Shown here one piece after another: positions 14,901 through 29,900 of a stretch of DNA of 64,000 nt (its first letter is position 1; every line of letters begins with the position of its first letter). The position numbers were made by a program, and so were the translations under genes. The notes under the pieces are model-generated. The model saw nothing but the letters and a program-made list of their open reading frames with translations, had not been told where the DNA came from and searched no databases. The DNA is from Ascidia mentula. Its lineage: Eukaryota > Chordata > Ascidiacea > Phlebobranchia > Ascidiidae. The stretch lies in the NCBI GenBank assembly GCA_947561715.1, contig OX387205.1, positions 12,839,001 through 12,903,000 on the forward strand, written 5' to 3'.

Positions 14901-17900
14901 AACGAAAATAAATTCGCACCCTGCAAGCTTAGCAAACCGTGCTTAGGTAAACAGATCCAGAAGGAAGTTCGAACCAAACGCAGACTTGTAGAAAGAGCCG
15001 TAAGAATTATTCGCCCGTTTTGAACAAGAAATTCAACAAACAACTTTGACCTGATTTGCTGTGTTGTTGGTTACGTCATTTCTGTTGCCATAGTCACGTC
15101 AAATTGTATGGTTGACAACACAAAACCAATACTTTTGCTTTACTACTGTCTGAAATTTATATATATATACTAACGTTTCCGGAACAACAACGCTATAAAA
15201 TGCCTTGTTTTACTACCATTTATGGGAACCGATATATTCTGCCCCAAACTAATATCATTCGCGTTTAAGCCAGAAACTAAAACTTGCGTTAAAATAAACA
15301 CAAACTTCATGCTGACTTAGGAAGGATCAGCTTAAGAAGACGAGAAGATTTTAAGCCGGAGTCAATTAGCTGCCTTTGAGGGCCCGGAAGGCTATCATTT
15401 GCGGACTTATCGGCAAAGACCACCTGCAGTGTCCGCGACCCCGTTCGACGCCGTTGAGTCAGTTAACTACGGGTTGCCGAATGCAAGCAAACGATTTTGG
15501 CCGTGAGAAATATAACATGCTGTATTTGACAGCGCAAAACACGCCTACAGAACGTGTCAATGTAAACGTTGGTAATGCTTTAAATTTTCTAATCTGTTTC
15601 TGATGTTCCTGGAACGTTTTAAAACCATTTAACAAAACACAACGAACTTTATTTCGCAGCACTACAATATTCTTCGTCTCCAAGACTATTGTATCGTGTT
15701 TAGTTTAAAGCAATACACGTGCACTGGCAACATGAATTTAAAAACACGACTGCAAATCATATCTTTTAATAGCTGCACAGCTAAGAACGTGAATATCAAA
15801 CGTGTCGCCTGATAATAAAATGTTCGACTTAGACAAGGCAAGGCGACCAGTAGCTGCACGCTTATCCTGTCGCTGACTAACCGACCAAGCAATGCCCGCA
15901 TCGCGTAACAACGGCGTCTGACTAGCAGTAATACGATTCGACGTAAACAAACCAGAGTCAGAATTAAGTTAACGCGGCCAGAAACCGCACCAAGACTGAT
16001 CAAGCCTTATATGCGACACAGGTTTGTGTGCACAGGATCGTTGTATGACTTGCAGGTTATTTGGGCTTATGTGTGTAGGATAACGTGCTTATATAGAAGA
16101 CAACAGACCAATGTCAGCCCTATCTCTAAGAAACTGAGATCTTTTATTTAACAAAACATCTATTTATCAGAATCCAAGTGATGGCCATTGCCATTTTTGG
16201 GCGAAAATAAACTGTTTTCCTAATTCTAAAACTGACGACATCAAAAGACGTGTGACGTCATGTCTACTAAGTATACATATTCCTGCGTCCTATCAGTGGT
16301 TGTTAACTCCGATATCCAGGACAAACAGAGGTTTAATTATTGAGCAACCACCGCCCAGTTGGAAATTTTCGTTGTATCAAACTTCATAGACAAAACTAAG
16401 ACCTTCAGAGTTATCAAATGACTACGTTTTAAAGCCATTGATACAAACACGTGATGAAAGGTAGTCACACTTCAGTTTCGCATGAAAAAAATACGTTGGA
16501 CGCTAACATTCGTTCATCCAAATTCCTATTTATTACGCAGTACAGTCATACCTTTGTTCATTGACGAGTTCTTTGGCGGCGTTGACGTCATCGCCTGTGA
16601 TTGGTTGCGTCATCGACCTGCGATCCCCCTTCTTCTTGGCGGAAATTTTTCTCTACAAAAGCCAAAAGATTACGATAAGAGTAAGCATTAATTAAAACAT
16701 TTGGAGCAAAATCTACTTGTCACATTAGTAGGGCGCAATCAAATCGACTCCATATATATTCCCATGCTGACTTTAGTTAAAAAACGTCCTTTAACTGGAG
16801 TTCAGTAATATTTCAGTTAACATTATCGCGATTTAGTAAAAAATTGGTGTTATGATCAATAATTTTGACAGTACCTCATCAAGAAACATTTTTGGCCATT
16901 TTCATTTGTTTCTGCCACTTGACATTACCTGAATATTGGATTTGGTTGCAGCTTTTTTCGGCAAAGGTAAAGGTTTGTCGTTGAGAGGCATTTTCTCTTC
17001 TTCCTGTGCCGGTTCTTCCTTGATCATTTCACTGAAATAAACAGTGCTTGTGAGGCAACAATTGACCTAATATCTGCATCACAATGCCAATCGAACCATT
17101 CGTTTGTTAGCAATTGTTTAATACTACAATGATGTTCTCTGCATTAAAGTAGCAATAATAAATCTAATTGGAACAACTATAGGATACACTGCACACTCAA
17201 AGATTAACTATACTGTATTTAAGCCATTTTGTTCCAACGCTATTCAATCAAAACGCCTGCAACGTTTAACTATGAGTGCAACAACTGAATAGGAAAGGTA
17301 CGCGTTGGATTGGAGCGAGGAAATGTGCACGGAAACGCGTAAAAATGAATGGAGCACTGTCTCTAATTGAAGGTATGTGTGCTCAGCAGTGAAATGGAAC
17401 GAGGCTTTACTAGCACGCTTACGTGATTACACAAGGGGCTATGGGTGATCTACTGAACATCATTTCTGCATTTGTCCTCAATGCATTTATCAGCACTCCG
17501 TTTTTTTCTACGTTGCAAAATCGATTATTCGCGAAAACATCTAAACGTGTAAAAACGACATACCTTTACCGAGGTTGTCAGCAAACAAACATAGATGCCA
17601 ACGTTTCATAACAAATTTACAAGAAACTTGCAGGTAGTTAGCTGACTGTGAATAGCCCCCAACTACCCTTGTGCCAAGACTCTTAACCTTAAATTTATTT
17701 TAAAAACTCTGGAACCTTTCGTGGTTGATGACTTTATTCTGAACGAAACATACTGAAATAATATTCGAGTTTGCTTTACATAAGATACTATGCTTCTTAA
17801 TATCGAGCCTATCGTTGACCGCAAATCCATAAGAGCTTGATTTATAAACAGTAACACGAGTCTGCCACTTCGCCAACGCGACCAGTTTGCTATGATACCT

Positions 17901-20900
17901 GTTTGATGTTCGCTTGTCTGCCGAATAATTCACGAGCCGATCGCATATTTGCACAAAGGCGCTCGTGTTTCGTCACACAAAGGCGACGCGCGCCAACAGC
18001 GTAATGGCTACTTGAATATCTCTCCCAGGCCATTATGACGTCACAACAAAATTGACCCTTATTTCCAGGCTAGGTAATTTTTTTATTTTCGAGGTTTTGT
18101 GTAATTCGGTTAACTACTAGTAGTCCGTCACGCTTGGTTGGTTATGGCGCTAAGATACTTTTCGTTGACACGAATGTGTTGAGAGTTTAACGAGGGCACT
18201 TCACTTGGGCTAAAATTAGGTTGTGTTGTTCGCACGCCTAGTGGCAAGATTCAACCCAGAATTTATCCACATAGCGGCAGTATTCAAAGCAGTATCTAAA
18301 CTTTTGGTGGGGGCCAATATTTAGTAAATGAAGTTTGTGTTTGATCTTTGGTGCCACGAAGAATAAAAGGCCCAGGCATGCTTACCGGGAAATTCTTCTT
18401 GTTAAAATTAAGCTACAATTTGATAATTTTGAAGTACCTCGAATCTGTAACTAAAACATTTAGTGCCCCTTTTAGGCACCCTGGCTACGTCAATGTATTT
18501 ACAGTGGCAAAGGAACTTTTCTTCGCCATCTAAACCAAACTTTGTTGGAGATAATCAGTTCACCATATGAGCAAAATAATTGTATTATGATAAGCAATGT
18601 GGAGCCAATAATATGAATTGTGTATAAGCTGCAGACCGATGGTGTGACTATAAGACGACTTTGCTGACCAAACGGCCAAGCAAAGACTTCCACTTTGTGG
18701 TGACCAGCTGCACTGATGAGACCTTTTAGGTCGAAACAGTGGCCATTTGGTCTGCAGCTTATACATAATTGTATTATGTATCGAAAAAAATTATCATATT
18801 GGTTGTCTCTGCCGTGGAACAAAGGTTTTTCGCAGTTCTTCATTGCTATTAATCGCCTAACCTAATTGAAGTGATACTAAGTGCTGTCGAACACTTAGAA
18901 CGGTGAAAAAGGCATAAATCGACACCCTGCTCCCAATATAACATGTCCCATGAACCATAAATGATAGCTAGCTATGTCGAGTAATGGCAACTTAAACGCT
19001 TGCAAGAAGGTTGACATCAAACCATGTCGTGATATCAGTTAAGGAAGTTGTTCTAAGGAAGTTTTGTAATGTTGTAATGGGCCCTATTTTGTACTTGCAT
19101 CTGTATTTCAGACTGCCATATTACCTAAACATGTGCAAAATATTTATTCAGCATCGTGTCAGATGTCTGTCCGAAATAATTTGCCCAGTGTCATCAGTCG
19201 AATTTAAATTGTCATTAACGAGAGAAGTTACGAATGCAAAAGAGTTTGGACCACTTGATGTTTTTAAATTTTAAATCTGCGCAACTTTGAAGTCAGTGGA
19301 GCAAAACGTTTCACGTCAACGTTGGCATAATGAGTGATCGTTGTAAAGGCAGCTTGCCGAAAATGATTGACACTTCCCACTATGACGTGTCGTGTTGTGA
19401 CATCATAAGCAAACATTGTCCCTCGACTGAGAAAAGGAAGTGACGATTTTATAGTTGAAAAGCCACCTTCGTGTAAACTGTTCTTATTCAATAAAATAAG
19501 TTTAGAAACATCTATAACCATGGCTGCCATGCTATAGTATGCGTTGCTATCATTACTCGTAAACTCTCGTCTTCTGAATAAAATGTTACCCCAGTTGGCG
19601 TCTTGCAAATATCCTCAACTACTCTAGTCACGTGATCAATGTTTGATCCTACGGCGACCCCTAGTGGGTAATTTACCGAAAGCAGGCACGTTCAAGTCAC
19701 ACGGAAAACATTAGTGTAAATTAGGATTGCAAACGTCATAATTCATCGATTATGACGCAAATTACAAGGATAATCATGCAGATTATTGGGTGGTTGTTGA
19801 AAAATGTCATGTGAACCTTTTACTTAACTTGCCTGTGCTAACTAAGCGCCACATAGACTGTAGAACACAATATAATAAACCGTTTATTATGTCGTCATAA
19901 TATGTCACACGCAAATACAAAACATTGAACGACGAAATACTGCACTCAAATGTGAAACTAGCGACACGGAAATCACTCCATTGTGGAGAATAAAACAGAT
20001 GAAAAACCACCTAAATATGACTTTCAGTATGCGATAATAAGAACATACCTATGGTGTTGCATAACGGTGTGTCTATATACTAAATAACAGTTTGGTGACA
20101 AAACGTAATTAGTTCCTGAAAAACAGTCTTTCTTTTCGGAGTTAAACAGCTTTTTAAGCAAAAAACATCAAACAAGTGTTTTAATGTAATGACTGCATTT
20201 GCCACGTATTTACAATGTACAACGGATTTAATTAAATTATAAAAAGCAGCAACGGGGACAAAAGTGCACGATGGTTACGACACAAAGACTCATCTGTTAC
20301 ATCACGACAACGTCACAATGGCAGCTGCTCTTGTTTAGCGGTGTAATGTTTTGTTTGGCAACGAAAATAATTTCAATTTATAAGTGTGTACATGTTTGTG
20401 TACATGCACTGGTTAAGCACGTTTACTGCAACATGTGCATAATTTTAACACCAAAAATATTCCGAAAAAATCTGGTTCGTGTTTTGTTAGTTACATATTT
20501 GGCAGCAGTTGCAGGGTGTTCGTCTGCTGTCTGGCTTATTTGACACGCTTGTCAAACACGCCTGCCATGCGAGTTGGTCTTAAAACACACTTATCTGTCA
20601 AATTATAACGTACTCCTTTGTGGAACTGCATTCTCGCACTGTTAAAAAATCATTGCACGGTTGGGATTGCCCTTTACGCGTTCTAAACGCCTGTCATATA
20701 ATAAAAAAAACGGTTCACAAGCGTCAAAATTAAAACACATCCAATGTTAACTGATGCGATTAAAAAGGCGTTTCGCCTTATATCCCGGGTGGCCACCTTT
20801 TATCATTCAATCCACCTGGGCTCAAGATATGACTACTTAAAGTTGGGAGAATACAGGAAAACTTATTACCAAGCGGTAATGCGTAGGGCATGCAATGCGT

Positions 20901-23900
20901 CACTTCCGCTGGGAGATCACGGATTGGCTATAAAGGCTGACTGAAATCAGCAGCCTGACAGCTCAGAAACGCATGTGCGCGTCTAACAAATTTCGGAATA
21001 ATTCGTCTTTCGAGCCCAACCAAAAAGAATACGAGATCACTGACTGTCTATAAAGTCTCAAATGCTCATTTCTGTGTGTTTGTATTTGATGTGGGTTAAC
21101 TTAGGTGTCGGCATTACCATCTACCTTTGATCGGCGCCGCTGGACTCCCAAGCCTGTTTGGTTTCTTGCTTTTCGTCGATCTTAGTCGTGGCCGCTCTGC
21201 AAAACGAAATAAGCTGTTAACATAGAGTGTGAACTGTGTAATACAACAAAATGCGTGCCGACTGAATGCTTGAAGCAGAACCCCGAAATAAGTTGCATTA
21301 ATTATGTATACACAGGGTTTGCTCACCAATCTGCAAGCTTTTATGAAATCATTTTACAGAAGAACTTTCAAATTAGGTCTTGGGATACATTAAAGCATAT
21401 GTGCTTTCGTATGTAAAGCTTATGTGCGTTTAAGACGTATGTTTCCGTCATAATTTTAAATCACAGGTTGCGTCGTATTTCCAGTTCGGTTTTAACGATT
21501 TTATTGAAGATTATGAGGTCTTTTTTGGTTGTTGCATTTAAAAGCATAATGATGTTACTATAACTCAACAATAAAGTCAAGTGGTAAGTTCATGTTGGTG
21601 TTTCACAAAAGCACTCAAAAATTACTTCTTTTTGATGGACTGATTCTCCCACATTCGTCTCACGCTCCCGACTTTATCCCTGGAACTTTCCATTTCATCT
21701 TCAGATGAGGATGTGGAGGATAAAGTAGGAGCATCCGACAGGTCCTCGTCGTCGAAGTCCGACTCATCCGAGATCGTTGCTTGACGCCCCCTCGTGGTGA
21801 CTTTTGGTTCCGGTTTCGAGGTCTGTTGCTTGGTAACGGTGGTCTGTTTTGGAGTAGCCTTGGCCTCGAACACGCTTTTCGCTCCACTGACCGTATTTGG
21901 TCTGGGAGATTCCTCGTTGTTGGCAGGCGATGGACGCGATTTCTCCTTCGTCGGAGATTTCTTCGACATGTTGTGGAAGAGAGCCTTGGCACCTTGCAAC
22001 CTTCCCATGGTATTGCTGTCGAAGGCCTCGTCGGTTGAAGCGTCGTAAGCGGCCGCTTTCGCCCCCTTCTTGTTCTCCCACATGGACAACATAGAGCCAA
22101 GTTTCTTTCCACTTTCCGAATCTCCGTTTTCGCTCCTCGTCGGCGATGACGTCACAGTAGTGGCGGGAGACTCAAACGCACTTTTTGCGTCGCTCACGCT
22201 CGGCTGCGTACGCTCCATTGTGACGTCAGATAGTGGCGTTGACGTCACTGGGACCTTGCTCTCCTTCATCTTCGTCTCCCACATAGACTTCATACGCGAT
22301 GCATCGGGGGTGCCGACGGGGTCACTTCCACTGTCATGTGACGCGATTTCGATGTCACGTGACACAGGTTTGTGATCGCGTGATGCGTCTCCATTGTGTT
22401 GAGTCGTCTTTGCTCTGACAGGAGCTTGAGTGGTGGTTTTTCTTGGACTAGTGACCTTCTTCTGTCGACCCTTTCCGAATGACGAAGTGGACGCGTCGGT
22501 GTCCTGAAACAATTTTGTGTTAATGTTTGTTGTCAACTGTAAGAAGTGTTTAGTGTAAGAAGGCGGGATGCTGGGGTTGACTAATGTTTGTTACCCGCCC
22601 TCGTTCATTGCGCAATCAAGGAAGTCAGAGCTAAACTTCCTTCAGCAAATTTTTACCAGACATTTCTTCGCAAGCGAAAATACACAGCCATTAAGAATAA
22701 CAACACGAGAGTAATTTAAGCGACTAAACATCAGTTGTTACATATACCTGACGCCATTTGCAGCTTTACTGTGCTTTGTGTACCAATCATACATTTATTG
22801 ACAATGGGTATGTTAAAACAACTGTTATTAAAATTTCCTGTGGCTAATTTTGGAGAACACTAAGGTAAGGATTTAAAATACAAAGAATCAGAAGTTCTGT
22901 CACAACCGGAAGTTTTGCGTCACAATTGCTCCCCGAGCGCTTGGGGTACATGAATGCTCATTGTGACGCAATACTTGGTGTGAGGCCATGGGCGGAAATG
23001 CAAAATGCCTTGCGGGTCGAAAGTGCTGACGGGCAATCCATATAGTACGTTGTATAGCACCACTCCTATTGTGGCCTTTTTAATAAAAATTAAGCACGTT
23101 TTGAACGATAATGACAATGTTGTCTTGAAATTTGACAGTTATACGGATAAACGCTCTAATGTAAAAGGCTGTTGGTTGGTGTATTCACGCAACGAAGGTA
23201 CATAGATCTAGGTATGGGAACGAAGTCCACAACAACATATAACGCGTTAATAGACGACTGGCGTTTCCTAAAACGTTACTCTCAAAACAAGGATAACTCC
23301 ATTGCGTGGCTTAAACCAAAAACAAGATACTTCCTGTACTTATAACGCTTACATGCCACCGGCCTAGATACGTGCTTATGATGCTCAGTAACGGTTTCAG
23401 GTACTTAGTTGCTGTACTTTTTGTTTGCATAAACTACCCAATATGTCGTTATTTCAATTCCACAGGTAGTTTTACAAATCTATGTTACCGGCAGTACAAC
23501 GATTTTTTCATTATGGCGCGTGTGCTTTTGTTTGCCCACACAAACTACATACATAGATGATGTGCATTTTACAGTCAATAAATCTGCGGAATCACTCTAA
23601 TGAAGGAAACAGGCGGAGTGATCTAGACCCCTTAATTAAGGCAATTGAAACTGTGCCCATCATACATCACCTTAGCAGCCAAACAAGCTCCCAGCAGACG
23701 TAAACAGTTAATAAATATTTTATTGTCCTTGCAGTTCAGGGGCATGCAAATGGGGCCGCGGGCTATGAGACGATGGCTGTTAAGTCGTCAATAACGCGCG
23801 TAAGTTGCTCTTTTGTTTAACTCTATCCGGCCGTACCTAGTTAAAATGTAACTAAGGAAACCGAATTCGCATCGTAATTAGCACTAAGGCAACAACGAAT

Positions 23901-26900
23901 TAGTTGCTTCGACACGGCAGTTACCAACGCTGCAGTTGCTCTTATTATTAACAGTCATGCGGAATTGCAATTGGGTCTCGATAACGCCCACGCGATGAGT
24001 GACTGCGATATTGTCTGTTGTTTAGGTTCATCCAGGAAGTACGTGAATGCGTTACCAGGCTGCCTCGCAATCGCAAATCGGACTTAGATGTTACCAAATT
24101 CCCCTCCTCAGTAGCTAGTATCACTATCACAAACACCCAGAGTGTTTACCATTGACTTTGCTCTGCCATATAAGGAAACGTGAAGGGTCGTAATGCAAGC
24201 AATAGGGTCGCTTGCATTGGGGTTAGGCAAACACACTCAAAGAACTGCGGGTTCAATGCAAAATACGACAAGTAACGATGAACTTACGGTTGTCTCAAGC
24301 CACGAGCTCTCGTCTTCGTCTCCACTGCTGGAAGCGTCGGAAAAAACAGATTCATCGTCTGAACTTGACTCCTCTGCTTGGTATTTTAGAACAGCTCTCC
24401 TCAAACGCTCTCGCTTTTCGGCTGCTGTCAACCCTGACAGTTTTCCTTGCTGCAAACGTCCAGTGCGCTGTTGCGTTTTCGCGGACATTTTCTCTTTGGG
24501 CTGTTCGACCTTTATTTCCACTTGCTTTTCAACGTGACTCTGAGTAACATTGATAATATGCCTCTCGCTGACAATTTCGCTGCCTTTTCCAACGCTCTTG
24601 ACGGCTGAATTCACATCGGCCACCGAAGGCTTTTCCAAAGGCCGGGTATCTAGTTTAACGGCAACCGTAGGTGCTCTTACGACTGTAGCAACGTCGTTAT
24701 CAGCAGCAACGTTGAAATGCCGGTCCAGGCTGGGCGCACCGCTCACTCCCTCAACCAGCCTCGCGACAACGGGGTGTGACGTCATTTCGCGTTTCTCCGG
24801 CGCGGTTTGTTTCTCTCGCGTTGCTCTTGTTTGTGACGTGCTTCCGGTCGGGCTGCTTCCTGCTCCTACTGGCGGCGCCGGAGGGCCGCTAAGCGTCCGT
24901 GGTTCAGAGATGCGAACGCTAGGGGGCGACACAGGCATCGTGCGGGATTCCTTATTGACCGCGGGAGAATTAGACTTTTTCGTCGGGGGCTTGGAAACTT
25001 TTGCTTGATCTTTTTTCTCCGTCTTGGTTTTCGACTTCTTGCCGAAATCCCGATTTTTCAGGGTGTCTATTTCCTCTGAGAGTTTTCGGAAGGTGTCGAT
25101 AGCCTCCTCGACACTGCAACTAATTTCTGCGTCATCGTCGTCACGTGATGCGTGCTCGGCGTTCCGAGACTGCTGCTGACAAGCTGTGATTGGCTCAGAC
25201 TTGTCACGTGATGTACCCTTGTTTACTGCACGCGTTTGATGAGGTGAGTCATGAACTGTTTCCGTCTGATTAGATGTCCTGCGATCTGCGGGTGGATAAA
25301 GCAAGAGTTGAAGGTTCTGTGGCCGTGTATGGCATCCAAACAAATTGCCCTGTCGTATGCGAGCGCCGTAATAGTTTTCATAAGGCCGAATGCGCATTGA
25401 TAAGTCAATTTAATGCAATTGATTTGTCCCGTGCCGGCTTCTGCGAGCGACCAAAAGTGACCGAAAAAGGTTTTCAACTGTGACAAAAAACATTGCAAAC
25501 AGGCAGGTCAGGCCGCCGATTCGACAACACGCACAGGCCTGCAAAAAATTTGCTATTTTGTGTGAAGTGTCGTCTGGGAATGTTACTGCTGGCACCAATG
25601 CACGTTGGTCGACCGTGGGAAAGGATACACAACATGCAATTGATTCTCACAGGGTGCTTGGAAACATTTTTCATGTAAAAACACGACCGGTCCCAAACAG
25701 AATCACAAATGCAGAAGTCAACATATCGTGACATATCTTGCACAACAAGCACAATAAACTAACCTTTCGTGAGCGTGTGGTTGGCCGTCGTATTTACAGC
25801 CTTTGTTCGTGACCCGTATTGCTACTACATACTTCTAAAACAGGGATGTACAACGCAGTGCACGCGTGCCAAATTTGCATGCTATTGATTTAAAAAACAG
25901 CACGTGGGCTTATTTTTTGGCAATACCTTGGAAAATGTATTCCAAGTGTTGTCCGTAATTTTATGTTGGATATGGACACAAGATTATTAAATCAAGATTT
26001 TCACGTTCCACAAAAAGTTTCACACAATGCCTTTCATGTTAATATTATGGCGCGGAACAAATACAGACCAATGGTAAACATCACAAACGTTTGAGTCGTA
26101 CACCCCTGTTCTGTAAGACAATCAATCTTAACCACATTACACCTTTCACACTGATCTGGTAGCAAATTTGTCACCCAAATTTTTCGAAGCAATGCTTTCA
26201 AGAACACATTTGCATGATCAATGCTAACCTTCACTAAATCTGCCTTCTCTTCGAGGAAAGCTTTAGTTTGGGTCACAAAAAGCGAACAATTTTGAAGTCG
26301 CGATTATCAATAACCAATCCACGTTTTCGTACATACAACAATGACCCATGAGCAGCGCAGTTGATGTTTATCACGTCACAAATAAGCTCTTCTCGGTTCT
26401 CGAACAAACGAGAAATCAGCCCACTTTAGAATCACAATGACACTTATGACATCACAGAGAGGTCCCAGGCCAAGGCGCGAATGTGAAAAGACAGATCGAG
26501 TGTCCGTTCCGATATCAACCACCCTATTTGGTGTCTCTAAATGTTATTTTAGTGTCTCAAAACCACCACTGATATATGTGGTGGGACGTTTATTAGTTTA
26601 TTACAAGTGGTCGCATAAAAGTTTCTTTTTTACAATAGAGTCGCAGAACAAAAAAGTTTGAGAAGCCCTGCACAAGAATAGGACCATAAGAAGTATATTA
26701 TGAAGGACACTGAAATAATTATAAAACAACCCAATATTTCGCTACGCGTTCGCTATGCAACCGATATTTCAATCACAAATAACTCGCAACAAACCTGATT
26801 TTGAGGTGGGCGGTTCGAATACGTAGTCTTCGATTATCTGAACAGATGCCCATTCATTACTTGGAGACTTCAGGCTATTCAGCGAAGATTTGGAACTTAT

Positions 26901-29900
26901 TGGTGTCTTCCTGGGCGTTTGTCTGGGTTCTACAGGAAAAAAGAATAGAGGTTTGCGAAAGTATTTTTGTCTCATAGTAATATAGTAATAGTGATGTATA
27001 TTTTTGTGTAAGCACTGGTTGGCAGTAAGCGTTACGTCAATGCACGTTAGTCGTTTGTAGTAGCATCGCTGTATTGCAATAAAGAATTAATAATTTCGCA
27101 ATAAAACATTTTGCGAAACGCTGCCTTAATGGACGGTTTAAGTAACAAAAAACTATTGCTTATTAAGATACAAAAATCAGTGAAATACATCCAATCAGCG
27201 TAATTTAGCAAACATAGTTTCACCCATTGCGTTCACCGTAAAATGATCTTGTTAGCAAAAGAATCTGCGATACTGCCATGCAAACTTACCTGTATTCACA
27301 TTAGAAATGGGTGATTTTTGCTGAACGTCAAATTCAGCCAAATTGAGTGAATCGAGCCATTCGTCACCAAAGCCCAACGACTTTAAACCTAAACGAGCCA
27401 ATCACATGCAAGAAACGGAGAGTAGAAATTTATGAAATAAACAAGACTATCCACTCCAGAGCGCCACCAAGCGATTGTTCGCTAAATTACATCTATTTTA
27501 ATTGTTCAAATACGAAATTACGTAGATTTGGGTCGTAACTCTAACACTACACATGATTTCACATTGTAATTTCTGAATAAATTTCATAATTATACCATTT
27601 TTTACCTAAAAGAAAGTTAACTTTATACATCGTTGTTAAGAATTATTTTCTTGCAGAAACACCACATCTAAATTGTCGTTAAAAATTTGCACCAATTACA
27701 AAAACAGCACCGCTAGCCACCAGTTAATCTCAACAGAAATTCTAAGCTGTTAATTTGCGTTGACCCCTTACCTTCATCGATTTGGTCGAGGGATTTATCT
27801 CTTACGGCACCAGGAAATGGTTTTTGGAGTGTTTGAGTTGGAGAATACAGGTTATCTTTTGCAAACATTAGCTTTGTTGCGCCAATGTCTTCTAACGCGT
27901 CCGGATCCGTTGTTTGCCGGGGTTTTGGTCTGTGGACAAACAATAAGTATCTCCATATTAGATGTGCACATTATCTATATTTTGTAATATATCTTGAAAT
28001 TAGATAGATTATTACATATTTGAGTTACATACAAGAGCCATTGTCTAATAACGCCTCCTCTGTATATGTTACACAGAACTACCATGTTTTAAAACAGACT
28101 TGTCAACTCGTAGTAAAGAAAACGGTGTAGTTTAGTATTTCTGGAAAGCTTTTGCGGAAAGTTAAACAAACCAAATCCTAAATAGTTTTGCACTTTGTCC
28201 ATTGAGGAAGAGCTTTATTACAAAAAAAAACGCATACTTCGGTGTCCCCGCATTTGGCGCGGACGAAGCACCGAAGGTGCTTCCCCCCGAAGAAGAACTA
28301 GCTTTGCGCATGCGCTCCATGTGACGTTCCATCGCTAACTCGGCGCGCGAAAGCTTTCGTTGCAGGGTAGGTGGCGCACGAGAGCTTGAGTCTGACACAC
28401 TCGTTGAAGTGGAAGAAGCAGATGAAGGGCGCGAAGATACTGTAGGGAATAGGAAGCGGTTACACGTCAAGTTACTTTCGGAAAGTTATTTCTGTGCTGG
28501 TCACACTTAATTTTAGACAGAACGGATAAACTGGAATAGCATGTTATTTGCATATTTTATATTTGGATGTCATGACCTAGACACAAAACCAGCTACTGCG
28601 TGCGGTTTTAAAAAACTCTGCCATTTGCCGCGCTGTATCAACCACGTAAACTACGCAGGTAAGAGATTAAAGTAACTTTATATAAAGAACTATCGCATTT
28701 ACTTAACTGTAAGCCGAACAAACTAAAGCAAAACAACAGAAAATTTATCGAATAACGGTATGCCATTTATATTTATTCGACAAAATTGCCTTTCTAGAAA
28801 CAGAATCGTGTCCAAAGCAGCAATCAAGATTAATTTTGTTTTGGAAATCGTAAATCCGGTTATTTCGTGACCGAAACTGAAGGCTGTGAGAGCAAATGTT
28901 TACTTACGTGACCCAGCTGTTGCACGAGCGCTACTAGTGGTGGATGACCTGTCGATCTCCTCCACTTGTTGACTCCCTTTCGCCTTGGGCGATCTAAAAC
29001 CATGGTAAATGTCAATTTCTGTATCAAAACCTCCTCATTAGCTTGGCTTCAAGCAGTTGGCCGCGTTGTGGTTGCAAATGTCTATTGGTTTTTACATACA
29101 TGTTATACAACACAGTTGAGTCCTGTAGCCAAGTAGTTGGATTACTTTTGATATATACAGTACTTTAAACCAGTGTGTCTTTAACCGAGTCAATGGTTCA
29201 CCTCCATTGCGAATATTGGAAGGGATGAATGTAAGAGGCATCAGGGTAAATAAAAATGCTAACTTTTTTATTATCGGTTTGCCATACCACCTTTATTTAT
29301 GAGATTTCTTGAGTAATTGTTTTTGCAATCTTGGATTTTGAGTAGTAGGGGAAAGGTTACGAAAGATTGTATCCAAAAACCGCAACCATAGCAACTTGTC
29401 CGCCGACATTCGAGCTGGCGGGTGTTAATAAACGAATACAAAGTATAGAAATGCATCAAAAACATGTTTGTATTATTGTATTCCTACCTTTCTCCGGCTA
29501 CGGGTGAAACTTTTAATTTGGAATGTTTCGTGGAGTTTACATTCCTTTCACTCGACTCGTTCGCACGATCTTTTCTCAATGAACGGCGCACTCCAGTGGA
29601 CAAAGTATCAGGCCGTGTTACTGGGGGTGGCCTTGAAAAAAAATAAGAATTGTTACGACGCGTGACAGTCTGCGGTTGGATTTTACGTCCAAAAATAAGA
29701 GAAAGCCAAAATAAGGGGACCAATTCATTGGTTTTACATTTTACTGCATCATGAAATCCAACACCACACAGACAAACAACTGACATTTATTACCCGACAT
29801 GGAATCACTGGTATTCCAGCCAAGCTGGGATAAAGCCACGGCATAGGTTTCTTTTGTTTTACTCACCGATATGAAGCTCTATAGGCGTTGGCTGCATTTT

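Noticed and set aside
21660-22112. 150-codon minus-strand Arg-rich frame
   Set aside because: It is an alternative frame of the SVIL exon, which has a continuous frame with matching splice phases.
24550-25008. 152-codon plus-strand frame
   Set aside because: It is antisense to the large SVIL exon; the open frame follows from that exon's codon composition.
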